A stretch of DNA of 64,000 nucleotides from positions 62,001-126,000 of the forward strand of contig JAKUNG010000011.1 of the NCBI GenBank assembly GCA_022452285.1. Direction: 5' to 3'. The notes under the pieces were generated by a model, which was given only the letters and a program-made list of their open reading frames with translations, searched no databases and was not told where the DNA came from. Positions 56,159 to 64,000 of this stretch are shown here, in pieces (the first letter of the stretch is position 1; the number at the start of each line of letters is the position of its first letter). The translations under genes were made by a program, and so were the position numbers. This DNA comes from Terriglobia bacterium. Lineage in GTDB: Bacteria; Acidobacteriota; Terriglobia; Versatilivoradales; Versatilivoraceae.

Positions 56159-56258
56159 TTATTTGCTTCATTTTCTAAGTTCGAAGCTAACATTTTTTCA
56201 CTTTTTATAGGGTTAGCGCATTGGTATAACTTATTTTTTGAGAAAAAGGAGAACTATT

Positions 56259-57503
56259 GTGATCAGACGAGATTTCATGAAATCTGCCATAACTTTAGGT
56301 GCCGTTTCGGGTGGAGGGGTTTCTCTGGGTGCTGCTACCGCCAGTTTGCCTAAAAAGAAAGGAAAAGCAAAATACCGGGCCGGTGTCCTGGGGCTGGGCT
56401 GGATGGGCGTATTGTATGACATGTTGCCTATTGGAAAAAAACGAGATTATGACAACATAGGAGGTTCCTACAAAGCTCCTAAATATGATCTTGAGAGTAG
56501 AAGTCGTCCTACCCCCGACTGGCTAGATCCCCATAACCAGTATCACTATCATGACCATCCCGGAAGAGAAGGACTAATTTCAACCTATGCAGAAGCCTTA
56601 TGGGATCGCTCCGATGTTGACCTGGTAGCCGGAGCTGACCGTGATGAGAAACGCCTGGCCATGTTCGGCAAACGTTATGGCATTAAGGCCCTGTATACCG
56701 ATGCTTTGGAAATGTATCGTAAAGAAAAGCTGGACATTCTGGCTATCGCTACGAATACAAAGGGTCGGTCATTCCTGACGGTGAAAGCTGTAGAAGCGGG
56801 TATCAAGGGCATCTTTACTGACAAACCCATGGTTTTTACCCTAAAAGAAGCTGATGATATGGTCAACGCCTGTGCAGCTGCCGGAGTCCCTCTGGTTGGA
56901 GGAGCCACTACTGCTTCCCACCCTTCATTTGGTAAAGCCAAAGAACTCATCACCAGTGGCGCCATTGGAAAAATTACCTCAATAGAAGCTCGAGTCCCCG
57001 TCATGGCTCAACACCAGGACTGGAGTTATTTTGTTGACAGTGAACTTGCCTGGGTCAGCGGCACTGGTGACAAACCCCGCCGTGCAAGAGGCAGTACTGA
57101 GTTTATGGGACAAGGGATCATTGTGGCAAAAGATGGCACTGTTGTTCACATCCGTGATGGAGCCCCTGCGGTTAAACTTTCAGGCAGCAAAGGTGAAATC
57201 GTTTTTGACAACAAACAGTGGAGGCTGTGGCAAGACATTGAAACTCCTTCTGGCATTAAAGGCCGCGCTGAAGTCCCCTGGCCCAATCCTCAGTTTGGAT
57301 CTATGCGGACACCCTGGTGTTTGGATGACCTGATTGCCAGCATGGAGGGCAGGATGGATGAACCAAAGAATTCAGGACGAAGAGTCCTGATGGCCCTTGA
57401 AGCAGAGTTAGGGTTTAAGCAATCTTCAGCCAGAGGAGGCGAACGGGTCGAGCTGCCGCTTAAAGATCGCAGCCTTGGGCTTACTTATGACTGGTTCCGT
57501 TAA
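56259..57503 (+). CDS. Tat-exported Gfo/Idh/MocA family oxidoreductase
   Basis: A 414-residue NAD(P)-dependent oxidoreductase of the glucose-fructose oxidoreductase/inositol dehydrogenase family. The start is GTG 56259, fixed by AAGGAG at 56246-56251. The N-terminus MIRRDFMKSAITLGAV is a twin-arginine (Tat) signal. The Rossmann motif GVLGLGWMG then follows, with the family segment FTDKPMVFTLKEAD. Tat export implies cofactor-loaded folding before export. It acts on sugar or cyclitol derivatives in the family, substrate here unknown. The gene is clearly more GC-rich than its neighbours (blocks at 56641 and 57301 contain 31 and 33 G/C of 60), which hints at acquisition from another genome. Confidence 0.9.
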   Translation: MIRRDFMKSAITLGAVSGGGVSLGAATASLPKKKGKAKYRAGVLGLGWMGVLYDMLPIGKKRDYDNIGGSYKAPKYDLESRSRPTPDWLDPHNQYHYHDHPGREGLISTYAEALWDRSDVDLVAGADRDEKRLAMFGKRYGIKALYTDALEMYRKEKLDILAIATNTKGRSFLTVKAVEAGIKGIFTDKPMVFTLKEADDMVNACAAAGVPLVGGATTASHPSFGKAKELITSGAIGKITSIEARVPVMAQHQDWSYFVDSELAWVSGTGDKPRRARGSTEFMGQGIIVAKDGTVVHIRDGAPAVKLSGSKGEIVFDNKQWRLWQDIETPSGIKGRAEVPWPNPQFGSMRTPWCLDDLIASMEGRMDEPKNSGRRVLMALEAELGFKQSSARGGERVELPLKDRSLGLTYDWFR

Positions 57504-57583
57504 AAAACCCAGTATATTAGCTCAGTGTAAAAGGACTTCTACTTTTTGAACTAAACTACCCTAATTTTTAAATAGAGACCAAA

Positions 57584-58822
57584 ATGAAAATTAACCTCAG
57601 ATATAAGCTACAAATCTTCCTACCAATGTTTCTAACCTTGATTTTTGTCTCAAAAGGACTCCCTCAGCATAGATCAACTGGAATATTGGGTGGGGTAAAG
57701 AATATTTCGAAAACAGCGCTAGCAAAGATGCAATTGGGCTCTTATATCCTGCATGCTCGAGATGGCTACTTAAATAAGATCTCCGTAGAAAAAACTCTTC
57801 TCCCTCAAGATCCTAAGGGTCGTCCTCAGGCTGCTAATATCATTAAAACTGCTGAGGATATACTCTATGTCATTCAACCTACAACTGTATCTATTTCCAG
57901 CAATGGAGGACTATCTTGGAAAAGTCATAGCGTTCCAGCACTAGAAGGCCATTGGCAGGTGTTAAATAATGGAACATTTATTCGTGTTGACGTTCTTTTA
58001 AAAGATGACAAGGGACCCGCAAGAGTTTTCCAATCCTCAGATCACGGAAGATCTTGGAAGTTGTTAAGTACCATTCCCATCCAAGTTCCAAAAAACTATT
58101 CAGAACGCTTCTCAGTCTATTTTGGCTTAAAGAAACTTTCTGATGACACGCTTTTTTACGGAATGGAAGTTCGGGATATTCAGTTTGAAGGTGAACCCCA
58201 GAAATCAGCCATTAAATCGAGAACGACTCGACTAGAATTATACCGTTCTAATGATGGTGGAAAAAAATGGACAGGTCCAATCCCAGTGTGCCAATGGTGT
58301 TCAGAGGGAGGTATTGCCCGACTCCCTTCGGGTAAGTTATTCGCAACCATTCGGTACCAAAGAGGACGACTTCCTTCAGATCCTCCTAACATTTTAGATA
58401 GCCCTGATGGGGAAAAAATACCGCCCCCTTATCAACATCTTTTTAGTATTGAATCTCAAGATGATGGGTTAACCTGGAAAAATCATCGTCAACTTACTAC
58501 TGTATTTGGCCAATGTTATGGTTATCCTGCGGTGCAGAGTGATGGAACCGTTGTTGTAGTTCATGACACTCGTAGCGGTCCTCTCCCAAATGCGGCCCGA
58601 GCCATGATCAGCTATGATGCTGGAAAACACTGGGAAGATGAAGCCTATTACCTTTTCTATGGAAAGGGTACCACCGGATATAGTCAAAGCGTCACTCTAT
58701 CAGATGATACGATCGTGACTGTAGGAGGATTTAGTGACTATACAGATAATGACAGAAACAGTCCTCCCAATTGGACAGGCAATTCTAGATTGATAGTCAT
58801 CCGGTGGAAACCTAACAAATAG
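57584..58822 (+). CDS. BNR-repeat sialidase-like secreted protein
   Basis: A 412-residue secreted beta-propeller. A signal peptide (about 9-27) precedes at least five Asp-box repeats (SxDxGxxW): SSNGGLSW, SSDHGRSW, SNDGGKKW, SQDDGLTW and SYDAGKHW. This layout is that of sialidase/neuraminidase-type hydrolases and related BNR proteins. The sialidase RIP motif is not seen, so the enzyme activity is not assured. It sits 80 bases after the Tat oxidoreductase and 76 before the metallohydrolase gene. Confidence 0.85.
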   Translation: MKINLRYKLQIFLPMFLTLIFVSKGLPQHRSTGILGGVKNISKTALAKMQLGSYILHARDGYLNKISVEKTLLPQDPKGRPQAANIIKTAEDILYVIQPTTVSISSNGGLSWKSHSVPALEGHWQVLNNGTFIRVDVLLKDDKGPARVFQSSDHGRSWKLLSTIPIQVPKNYSERFSVYFGLKKLSDDTLFYGMEVRDIQFEGEPQKSAIKSRTTRLELYRSNDGGKKWTGPIPVCQWCSEGGIARLPSGKLFATIRYQRGRLPSDPPNILDSPDGEKIPPPYQHLFSIESQDDGLTWKNHRQLTTVFGQCYGYPAVQSDGTVVVVHDTRSGPLPNAARAMISYDAGKHWEDEAYYLFYGKGTTGYSQSVTLSDDTIVTVGGFSDYTDNDRNSPPNWTGNSRLIVIRWKPNK

Positions 58823-58898
58823 ATTTTAGGAAATAACCTCTACTTGCATGGAGTCTAAGATTTGAACCCCTTATATTTTTTCAGAGGAGAATCTCATA

Positions 58899-61433
58899 AT
58901 GAAACAATTTTGGTTTAAAGCTCACTTGCTTCAAAGCAAACAGCATATAGAGCGACTAATTCTACTAGCCAGCTTTCTTTTTTTAGTTGTCTATGGATTT
59001 TCTGTCCAACCTGAAAAGGTTAAAGCCATCGAAATTGGCAAACATAATGTTGATCTTCTACTAGGCGGCAAAGAGTCTGATGGCATTATCGGTGATTTTG
59101 TGTTGCGCAACGATAAGATACAGCTGCTTGTTGGGGGCAATCTACCTCTGAGAAGACCTAACATGACAGTGGAGAAGGCCTTTGAGACTCCTGGTTCTAT
59201 TTATGACCTCGATTTAACAGGTGAAAGTAATGACCAGCTCACCATCTTTCGGCCAGGGGAACTTGGTGGTCCTCTATCTTCTATCCAGATTACCAATCCC
59301 GGGAGAAAGGGAATTGCTACACTCACAGCTATTAGGACAGCTGCTAAAGGAAATGGACTCTATATTAAACACGAATATGAAGTACAAGTTAATCAACCAT
59401 ACGTAAAGATTACTTCAACCTATCACAACCAATTTGGTGAAGGAAAAACCATAAGACCTAGGGCAGCTTGGAGGCATTTTTCTCAAACTTGGGATTTTGA
59501 GACTATCCAAGTTGGAGATAGTATTGATCCCTATGACAAACGTTCCTATGCTTGGGCAGCATTGGATGCTAATAACAAAAGAACTCATTTACTGGCTCCC
59601 CCACTTCCAGAAACCTATGAACTCCCATCGGGTAAGAAAAAACATTTTGTTGTAGCCTTGACTGTTGATAGATCTCCCCTGGCTGCTTATGGAATTTTAG
59701 CAAGTCTTGGGAAAAAATCTGGCAAAGTGATTGGTTCTGCTGTTGATCCCACTGGAAAACCCGCAATCCATGCTCGCATTGAAGTTAATGTGAAAAATCA
59801 AAAAATACCTGTATATCCTGATGACCAGGGGAATTTTGAATTTCAACTCCCTATTGGAGAATATCAGACTCAAGTCGTGGATATCGGTCGAGAAAACACG
59901 ACTGCTACCGCCCAAACTATCAATCTCAATAACAAGCGTACGACTCAGCTTAACTTCAAACTACCAAAAGCTTCCTCCATACAGTTTGACATACGAGACG
60001 AAGATAACAATCCTTCACCGTGCAAAGTACAATTTATTGGTCAGCAAGGGACTCCTACTCCTAACTTTGGTCCTCCCATACGAGCTCGGGGTGGTGATCA
60101 TCAGTATCACTCCCACAATGGCCAATTTACTCAACAAGTACCCCCGGGTAATTATCTGTTACGAATTACCCGAGGACCAGAGTTTGACCTATTAGAAAAA
60201 CTTGTAGAAGTGGACATAGGCCAATCGGTGAAGGTGACAGGAATACTTCGACGTACTGTGGATACGCAAGGTTGGATTAGCACAGATTACCACTCACATG
60301 CTACTCCAAGTGGAGATAATTACTGCAACGTCAATGATCGCATCATGAATTTAGTGGCCGAAAACATTGAATTTGCTCCTACCACGGAACATAATCGCCT
60401 CTATGACTGGCAACCGCACATAGACCAACTTGGTGTTGGAAATCATTTGAAAACAATCATTGGACTAGAACATACCGGCAGCGGGCAACATCTAAATTCA
60501 TTTCCTCTAAAATATTTTCCTTACAAACAAGATGGAGGTGCCCCACGTTGGCAGCATGATCCCAGATTGAATGCTATTGTTCTTCGCAATGCTTTTGGAG
60601 GAAACACCGATCGTTGGGTTCAAATTAACCATCCTCAAATGGGAATTGTCTTCAATGATCGTAACCGAGACCAGATTGCAGACGGCGGTTTTTCAGGGTT
60701 TGAAAATCTAATCGATGCTGGAGAGTTTTGGAGCGACCAGATTTTAAATCCAAAACCCATAATAAAAATACAAAGAAAAAATCAAACTCGAGAAGTTAGG
60801 AATCGAACCTTTAGTTGGCTACAACTTCTAAATCAAGGCCGGTTCATCTGGTGTGTTGCAGTCAGTGATGCTCACGAGGTTTTTTCAAGTTCTCAGGGTT
60901 CCTGGCGGACATATGTTAGTAGTTCCACTGACCAACCAAGTGAAATAAATTCCCAGGAAATTATTCGGAACTCAAAAGCTGGTCGTATGATGATTACTAA
61001 TGGACCATTCCTGAGGGTTAAAACAAAAGATGGCATGCCGATCGGTTCCCAAGTCAGATCAGGTAATACAATCGATTTAGAAATACAAGTGCAAAATCCT
61101 AATTGGATTCAAATCGACAGAGTCCAAATTCTTGTCAATGGACGACAGGATCCAAGATACAACTACACTTTGGAAAAAGATCCATCAAAATTTAAACAAC
61201 ATCCCGTTGTTTTTGAAGAGACAGTTCAGATTAGACTTCAAGAAGATGCAAACCTCATTGTAGTAGCTACAGGTGAAAAATCTGACCTTAGTAAGGGGTG
61301 GGGACGAGCTAAGGCCGCAGCAATGCATCCAATTGCCTATACTAATCCCATTTTTGTAGATATTGATGGACAAGGCTTTAAACCCAATGGAGATAATCTT
61401 GACTACCCATTCTTAGTAGCCCCAAATCGATAG
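58899..61433 (+). CDS. CehA/McbA-family metallohydrolase with carboxypeptidase-like domains
   Basis: An 844-residue exported protein. An N-terminal hydrophobic signal segment (about 20-37) precedes a beta-rich domain of about 230 residues. A carboxypeptidase-regulatory-like sandwich (about 275-350; GSAVDPTGKPAIHARIEV) and a possible second one (about 355-440) follow. The PHP-type metal-binding domain starts with GWISTDYHSHATPSGDN and includes PTTEHNRL, IIGLEHTGS and DAHEVF. The domain order and metal residues fit the CehA/McbA family. It is the last gene of the run of six and the largest. The substrate is unknown; the name refers to carbaryl hydrolase relatives. Confidence 0.88.
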   Translation: MKQFWFKAHLLQSKQHIERLILLASFLFLVVYGFSVQPEKVKAIEIGKHNVDLLLGGKESDGIIGDFVLRNDKIQLLVGGNLPLRRPNMTVEKAFETPGSIYDLDLTGESNDQLTIFRPGELGGPLSSIQITNPGRKGIATLTAIRTAAKGNGLYIKHEYEVQVNQPYVKITSTYHNQFGEGKTIRPRAAWRHFSQTWDFETIQVGDSIDPYDKRSYAWAALDANNKRTHLLAPPLPETYELPSGKKKHFVVALTVDRSPLAAYGILASLGKKSGKVIGSAVDPTGKPAIHARIEVNVKNQKIPVYPDDQGNFEFQLPIGEYQTQVVDIGRENTTATAQTINLNNKRTTQLNFKLPKASSIQFDIRDEDNNPSPCKVQFIGQQGTPTPNFGPPIRARGGDHQYHSHNGQFTQQVPPGNYLLRITRGPEFDLLEKLVEVDIGQSVKVTGILRRTVDTQGWISTDYHSHATPSGDNYCNVNDRIMNLVAENIEFAPTTEHNRLYDWQPHIDQLGVGNHLKTIIGLEHTGSGQHLNSFPLKYFPYKQDGGAPRWQHDPRLNAIVLRNAFGGNTDRWVQINHPQMGIVFNDRNRDQIADGGFSGFENLIDAGEFWSDQILNPKPIIKIQRKNQTREVRNRTFSWLQLLNQGRFIWCVAVSDAHEVFSSSQGSWRTYVSSSTDQPSEINSQEIIRNSKAGRMMITNGPFLRVKTKDGMPIGSQVRSGNTIDLEIQVQNPNWIQIDRVQILVNGRQDPRYNYTLEKDPSKFKQHPVVFEETVQIRLQEDANLIVVATGEKSDLSKGWGRAKAAAMHPIAYTNPIFVDIDGQGFKPNGDNLDYPFLVAPNR

Positions 61434-61513
61434 TAATCAATTCATTAAATTAAAGCTGGCTCCAAAATTAACCCTTAGATCTTTAGGAAATTTAACTTTA
61501 AACATTCTTAAGG

Positions 61514-62851
61514 TTAGAACAAGTAGGTACCTCTTGGAATCTTAGTAAAAATATAAAGACTCATTAATGTGTAATTAAAAATTACTGCAATAATCACAAG
61601 AGTAAACGTAATAAGGCGTTTCCTGAGCGTTGCATTTATCATAGAGTCGAAGGTAAATGCGAGACCCAGAATAAAAAGACTAGATAACTCAAGAAACGCC
61701 CTACCTCCAAAAGAATCTCCAAACCACCACTGATGCCAAGCACTATTTAGATACCAAAGAATTCCAAATGAAAACAAAAAGCTGACTAAAAACTCCCGGC
61801 AGGGAAGTGATCCAAAACGGAAACAAATACCATAAACGGAAACAAACAGTAAAGGAGACCAGAAAAAAAGACCGTGTAATGAAGAAAATAAAGTCTCCCA
61901 CAAAGCAGGCGAGAACCAATTAAACCCTTCTCCTATATAGCTATAGTGCAATAATGAACCAGTCATGGAGTACCAAATAAATAGTTGAATTAACAGTGGA
62001 ATTACACCAAGAAGTAACACTGGTAGTAACCTTAAAAATCTAATTAGAAGACCCTTTTGAAGGATTTTCAGCGCAAGCAATCCAATAAAGGGAATCAAAA
62101 ATATATTCGTGGGACGACAGACCAGCGCAATAAAAAAGGAAAAAGAGAGCGGAAGTAGTAACCTAGAATTTAAGGATCTTTCCTTTAATTTCTGAAGAAT
62201 TACTTTAATCTGAAAAATGATCAGAGTAACCCAAAAGGTTGAAACAATGTGAACCATGAAGGGTTCTCTAAAATAATAGTAAGCATAGTGTGATCCTATC
62301 CAATAAACACTAATTGCTGTTAAAGCCGCTCGGGGTTTTATTTTGAAATGGTTAACTAATAACCTGTCACAAAACATCATGGAAATGACACCTAACAACA
62401 TAATAAAAATAACATTGAAAAGTTGATAGATGACAGTAAACCCATTTGGCATCCACAAAGTGCTGGGGTACAGATAGGAGACCATAAGAGAAGTTACATG
62501 GGCGATTAAAAATGATGGTGTAAGTGTTATTGCCAAGCCAGTTGGATATTTGTTACTAACATAACCCAAGAATGTTTTTTTGTACGGGTCAAGAACAACC
62601 TGTTGGATGGGAAAATGCTCCATAATCTGATTTGAAAAATCAAGATCACCATCAATTAACAACGAAGGAAGGTAAACATAGTAGGCTAGGCCATCGGAAA
62701 CAATAAATTGGAGATCTTTTTGAAAAAAATTGGTCCTTGTAAACAAGGCTATTAAAAAGAATAGTATCCCTAAGACTAAATAAACCCGGTATCTGAAATA
62801 TTGATTTAAATTGCGACAATGTAAGGGGTTATTCCCCGTTAATGTGGACAT
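61514..62851 (-). CDS. polytopic membrane protein, GT-C/ArnT-like
   Basis: A 445-residue integral membrane protein with about 10-11 hydrophobic helices. An extracytoplasmic loop after the first helix contains FIVSDGLAYYVYLPSL, resembling the first loop of GT-C glycosyltransferases (Asp/Glu-bearing). A YYYFREPFMVH stretch follows later. The start is ATG 62851, preceded by GGAAG. A TTG 12 bases upstream is less likely because the site overlaps it. No polyprenol-linked pathway gene lies nearby. Assignment to the glycosyltransferase class is by topology and weak pattern only. Confidence 0.65.
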   Translation of the reverse strand: MSTLTGNNPLHCRNLNQYFRYRVYLVLGILFFLIALFTRTNFFQKDLQFIVSDGLAYYVYLPSLLIDGDLDFSNQIMEHFPIQQVVLDPYKKTFLGYVSNKYPTGLAITLTPSFLIAHVTSLMVSYLYPSTLWMPNGFTVIYQLFNVIFIMLLGVISMMFCDRLLVNHFKIKPRAALTAISVYWIGSHYAYYYFREPFMVHIVSTFWVTLIIFQIKVILQKLKERSLNSRLLLPLSFSFFIALVCRPTNIFLIPFIGLLALKILQKGLLIRFLRLLPVLLLGVIPLLIQLFIWYSMTGSLLHYSYIGEGFNWFSPALWETLFSSLHGLFFWSPLLFVSVYGICFRFGSLPCREFLVSFLFSFGILWYLNSAWHQWWFGDSFGGRAFLELSSLFILGLAFTFDSMINATLRKRLITFTLVIIAVIFNYTLMSLYIFTKIPRGTYLF

Positions 62852-63160
62852 TCTAACTTCCAAAAAATTGTGGTCTCCATTACAAACAACTTCTTAAAAC
62901 AGACATTCCTATAAAGAAAACTAATAGGGCTGAGGTTACATACACTAGCGAAGAATTTCTTGTTATAAACCACCTCCAAAACAAAGCAGTTGTCCTCAGT
63001 TAAGCTTCTAGAATCAACTCTTTGAATTATTTCAGCAAAAAATAATGATTAATAAAAATATTTAAGAAAACCTATCCTTGTCATCCACAAATCCTCATTG
63101 TAAAATTTTCATGAGTTTATTAGATTCTAAATCTGACTCTTAATATGAGGACCAATAATA
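62852..63160. other. 309-base intergenic region with a promoter
   Basis: It holds the Sel1 gene promoter at 63078-63106. A 6-base inverted repeat CTGAGG/CCTCAG (about 65 bases apart) lies in the first half. No RNA or gene is recognised. Confidence 0.45.
63078..63106 (+). promoter_or_regulatory. sigma70 promoter for the Sel1-repeat gene
   Basis: TTGTCA (63078-63083, five of six) and TAAAAT (63101-63106, five of six) with a 17-base spacer. The start site would be near 63113, about 48 bases before the ATG. Confidence 0.6.
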
Positions 63161-63724
63161 ATGAACCCAGTTAAATATATTCTACTGGCACTCATCCTCG
63201 TGATTAACTTACCTACCCTATCAGTAAATAGTTCCTCAGGTAAACCTGCGGAGGCAATTAAGCCATTACTAAAAAAAGCAAAAAAAGGGGATGCTAATGC
63301 TCAGTTCAAAGTTGGCATAATGTACCATGAGGGTGAAGGCGTTGAACAAAATTACCAAAAAGCTCTCAAATGGTTAGAACTTGCAGCAGAACAAAAATAT
63401 GCTGAGGCTCAATTTAAGTTGGGACAAATCCACCGAAAAGGTCGAGGAGTTCCTCGAGATTACAAACAAGCTTTGGAATGGTATAAATTAGCTGCAAACC
63501 AAGGCCATCCCAAAGCCCAGTTTAATTTGGGCGTTATGTATGATCAAGAACAAGGACTACCCCATAATATTGTAGGAGCCCACAAATGGTATAGCCTTGC
63601 TGGTGAACAGGGTCTCAGATTAGCTACTCGCAATCGAGATTTACTAGCAAAACATATGACACCAGAACAGATCAACAAATCAAAACAATTAATAAAAGAA
63701 TGGAAAAAAAGCCAAGGTAAATAG
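63161..63724 (+). CDS. secreted Sel1-repeat (TPR-like) protein
   Basis: A 187-residue protein with a signal peptide (about 1-26) and three to four Sel1-like repeats of about 36 residues from residue 43 on. Each has AQFKVG or AQFNLG and an Ala-Leu-Lys/Glu-Trp helix: EGEGVEQNYQKALKW, GRGVPRDYKQALEW and EQGLPHNIVGAHKW. These form a helical solenoid for protein contacts, in the periplasm here. The ATG is preceded by GAGGA. It ends 29 bases before the stop of the convergent TPR gene. Confidence 0.9.
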   Translation: MNPVKYILLALILVINLPTLSVNSSSGKPAEAIKPLLKKAKKGDANAQFKVGIMYHEGEGVEQNYQKALKWLELAAEQKYAEAQFKLGQIHRKGRGVPRDYKQALEWYKLAANQGHPKAQFNLGVMYDQEQGLPHNIVGAHKWYSLAGEQGLRLATRNRDLLAKHMTPEQINKSKQLIKEWKKSQGK

Positions 63725-63753
63725 AAAAATATCTGTCAGCCTAGCCGTTAATT

Positions 63754-64000
63754 TCATTTCTGACCTAATTGATGTTTTAAATAATCTATACGTTTTTCAA
63801 CAAGTGGAAGATTACTATCATCTAAGTTAAAGTTCCTAAGCTGTTTATACTCGTTTAATGCTTCTTTTGGACGCCCAGTTTTTTCTAGTAAAAAAGCTAA
63901 CTGCAGTCTGACTATGGGTTCTCGAGGATGCCTTTGAAGAAACTTAACGAGTGTTTCTTCAGAGCTTTGGACCTTCTTCAACCCCAGTTGGACCTGCGAT
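63754..64000 (-). CDS. TPR-repeat protein, partial at the right edge
   Basis: The C-terminal part of a TPR protein on the minus strand. The frame stays open to the last base of the window (codons for SQVQLG lie before the first TTG at 63981), so the true start is beyond the edge. A repeat reads ETLVKFLQRHPREPIVRLQ, LAFLLEKTGRPKEALNEY, typical of a tetratricopeptide pair. The end KRIDYLKHQLGQK is helical. Convergent with the Sel1 gene. It may be longer than the 80 residues seen. Confidence 0.7.
   Translation of the reverse strand, partial: SQVQLGLKKVQSSEETLVKFLQRHPREPIVRLQLAFLLEKTGRPKEALNEYKQLRNFNLDDSNLPLVEKRIDYLKHQLGQK

Noticed and set aside
56238-56258. TTG start for the Tat oxidoreductase
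   Set aside because: AAGGAG lies within it, set for GTG 56259, which also puts the twin-arginine motif at the right distance from the N-terminus.
1-64000. tRNA, rRNA, CRISPR array, insertion sequence or prophage
   Set aside because: Reading both strands of the gaps by eye, I saw no tRNA T-arm pattern, no evenly spaced repeats, no transposase or integrase motif. A tRNAscan or CRISPR search could still find something I missed.

Overview
The window is 64 kb of AT-rich bacterial DNA. 60-base blocks I counted by eye ran from about 40 to 43% G+C in ordinary genes, and above 50% inside one oxidoreductase gene. The cell was Gram-negative: there are secreted and lipoprotein-like proteins, a GWxTD-domain protein, a probable outer-membrane protein with a carboxypeptidase-regulatory-like domain, and a PDZ-sensor/NtrC-type two-component pair. 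Four Na+-dependent transporters of the SSS family plus one dicarboxylate/amino-acid:cation symporter suggest a saline, probably marine, heterotroph. The GWxTD protein and a Cys-rich CCGTKR-type protein are features I associate with Acidobacteriota-like and related lineages, but I cannot fix the phylum from this window. I see no rRNA, no tRNA, no CRISPR array, no insertion sequence and no phage genes.

Layout. 1-8.2 kb: miaA (minus), a dicarboxylate-type symporter, an SSS transporter (minus), an amidase and a B12-binding radical SAM protein. 8.5-17.2 kb: a compact recC-recB-recD operon. 17.4-23.5 kb: a small unknown gene, then yceD-rpmF-plsX-fabD-fabG-acpP-fabF, the fatty-acid cluster without fabH. 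23.8-28.7 kb: uvrB, then a minus-strand unit with a two-part SSS symporter and a medium-chain dehydrogenase. 29.2-36.2 kb: hisS-aspS-mutL, then pyrD-pyrF. 36.3-45.0 kb: a Cys-rich unknown (minus), the GWxTD protein, the probable outer-membrane protein, and the sensor kinase/sigma54-activator pair. 45.2-49.4 kb: pta, rpsU (minus), a lytic transglycosylase, a DUF2064 glycosyltransferase-like protein (minus) and an NHL-repeat protein (minus). 49.7-61.4 kb: a DUF4212/SSS symporter pair, an unknown (minus), and six same-strand genes: cupin, secreted PHP metallohydrolase, exported unknown, Tat-exported Gfo/Idh/MocA oxidoreductase, BNR-repeat sialidase-like protein and a large CehA/McbA-type metallohydrolase. 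61.5-64 kb: a polytopic membrane protein (minus), a Sel1-repeat protein and a partial TPR protein (minus).

How the genes work together. Most of the first 46 kb is housekeeping: tRNA modification and charging, recombination repair, nucleotide-excision and mismatch repair, fatty-acid synthesis and pyrimidine synthesis. The two accessory regions of most interest are the envelope block at 37-45 kb and the exported catabolic block at 49.7-61.4 kb. In the first, a sensor kinase with an extracytoplasmic PDZ domain sits beside a secreted GWxTD protein and a probable outer-membrane protein. The second looks like an undescribed exported degradation and uptake locus. Several intergenic regions carry perfect inverted repeats (4741-4929, 32371-32401, 34391-34490, 40565-40636) that could be RNA leaders or operators. 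Several starts were placed downstream of the longest reading frame because a good Shine-Dalgarno sequence fixes them (radical SAM protein, pta, transglycosylase, Tat oxidoreductase, membrane protein).
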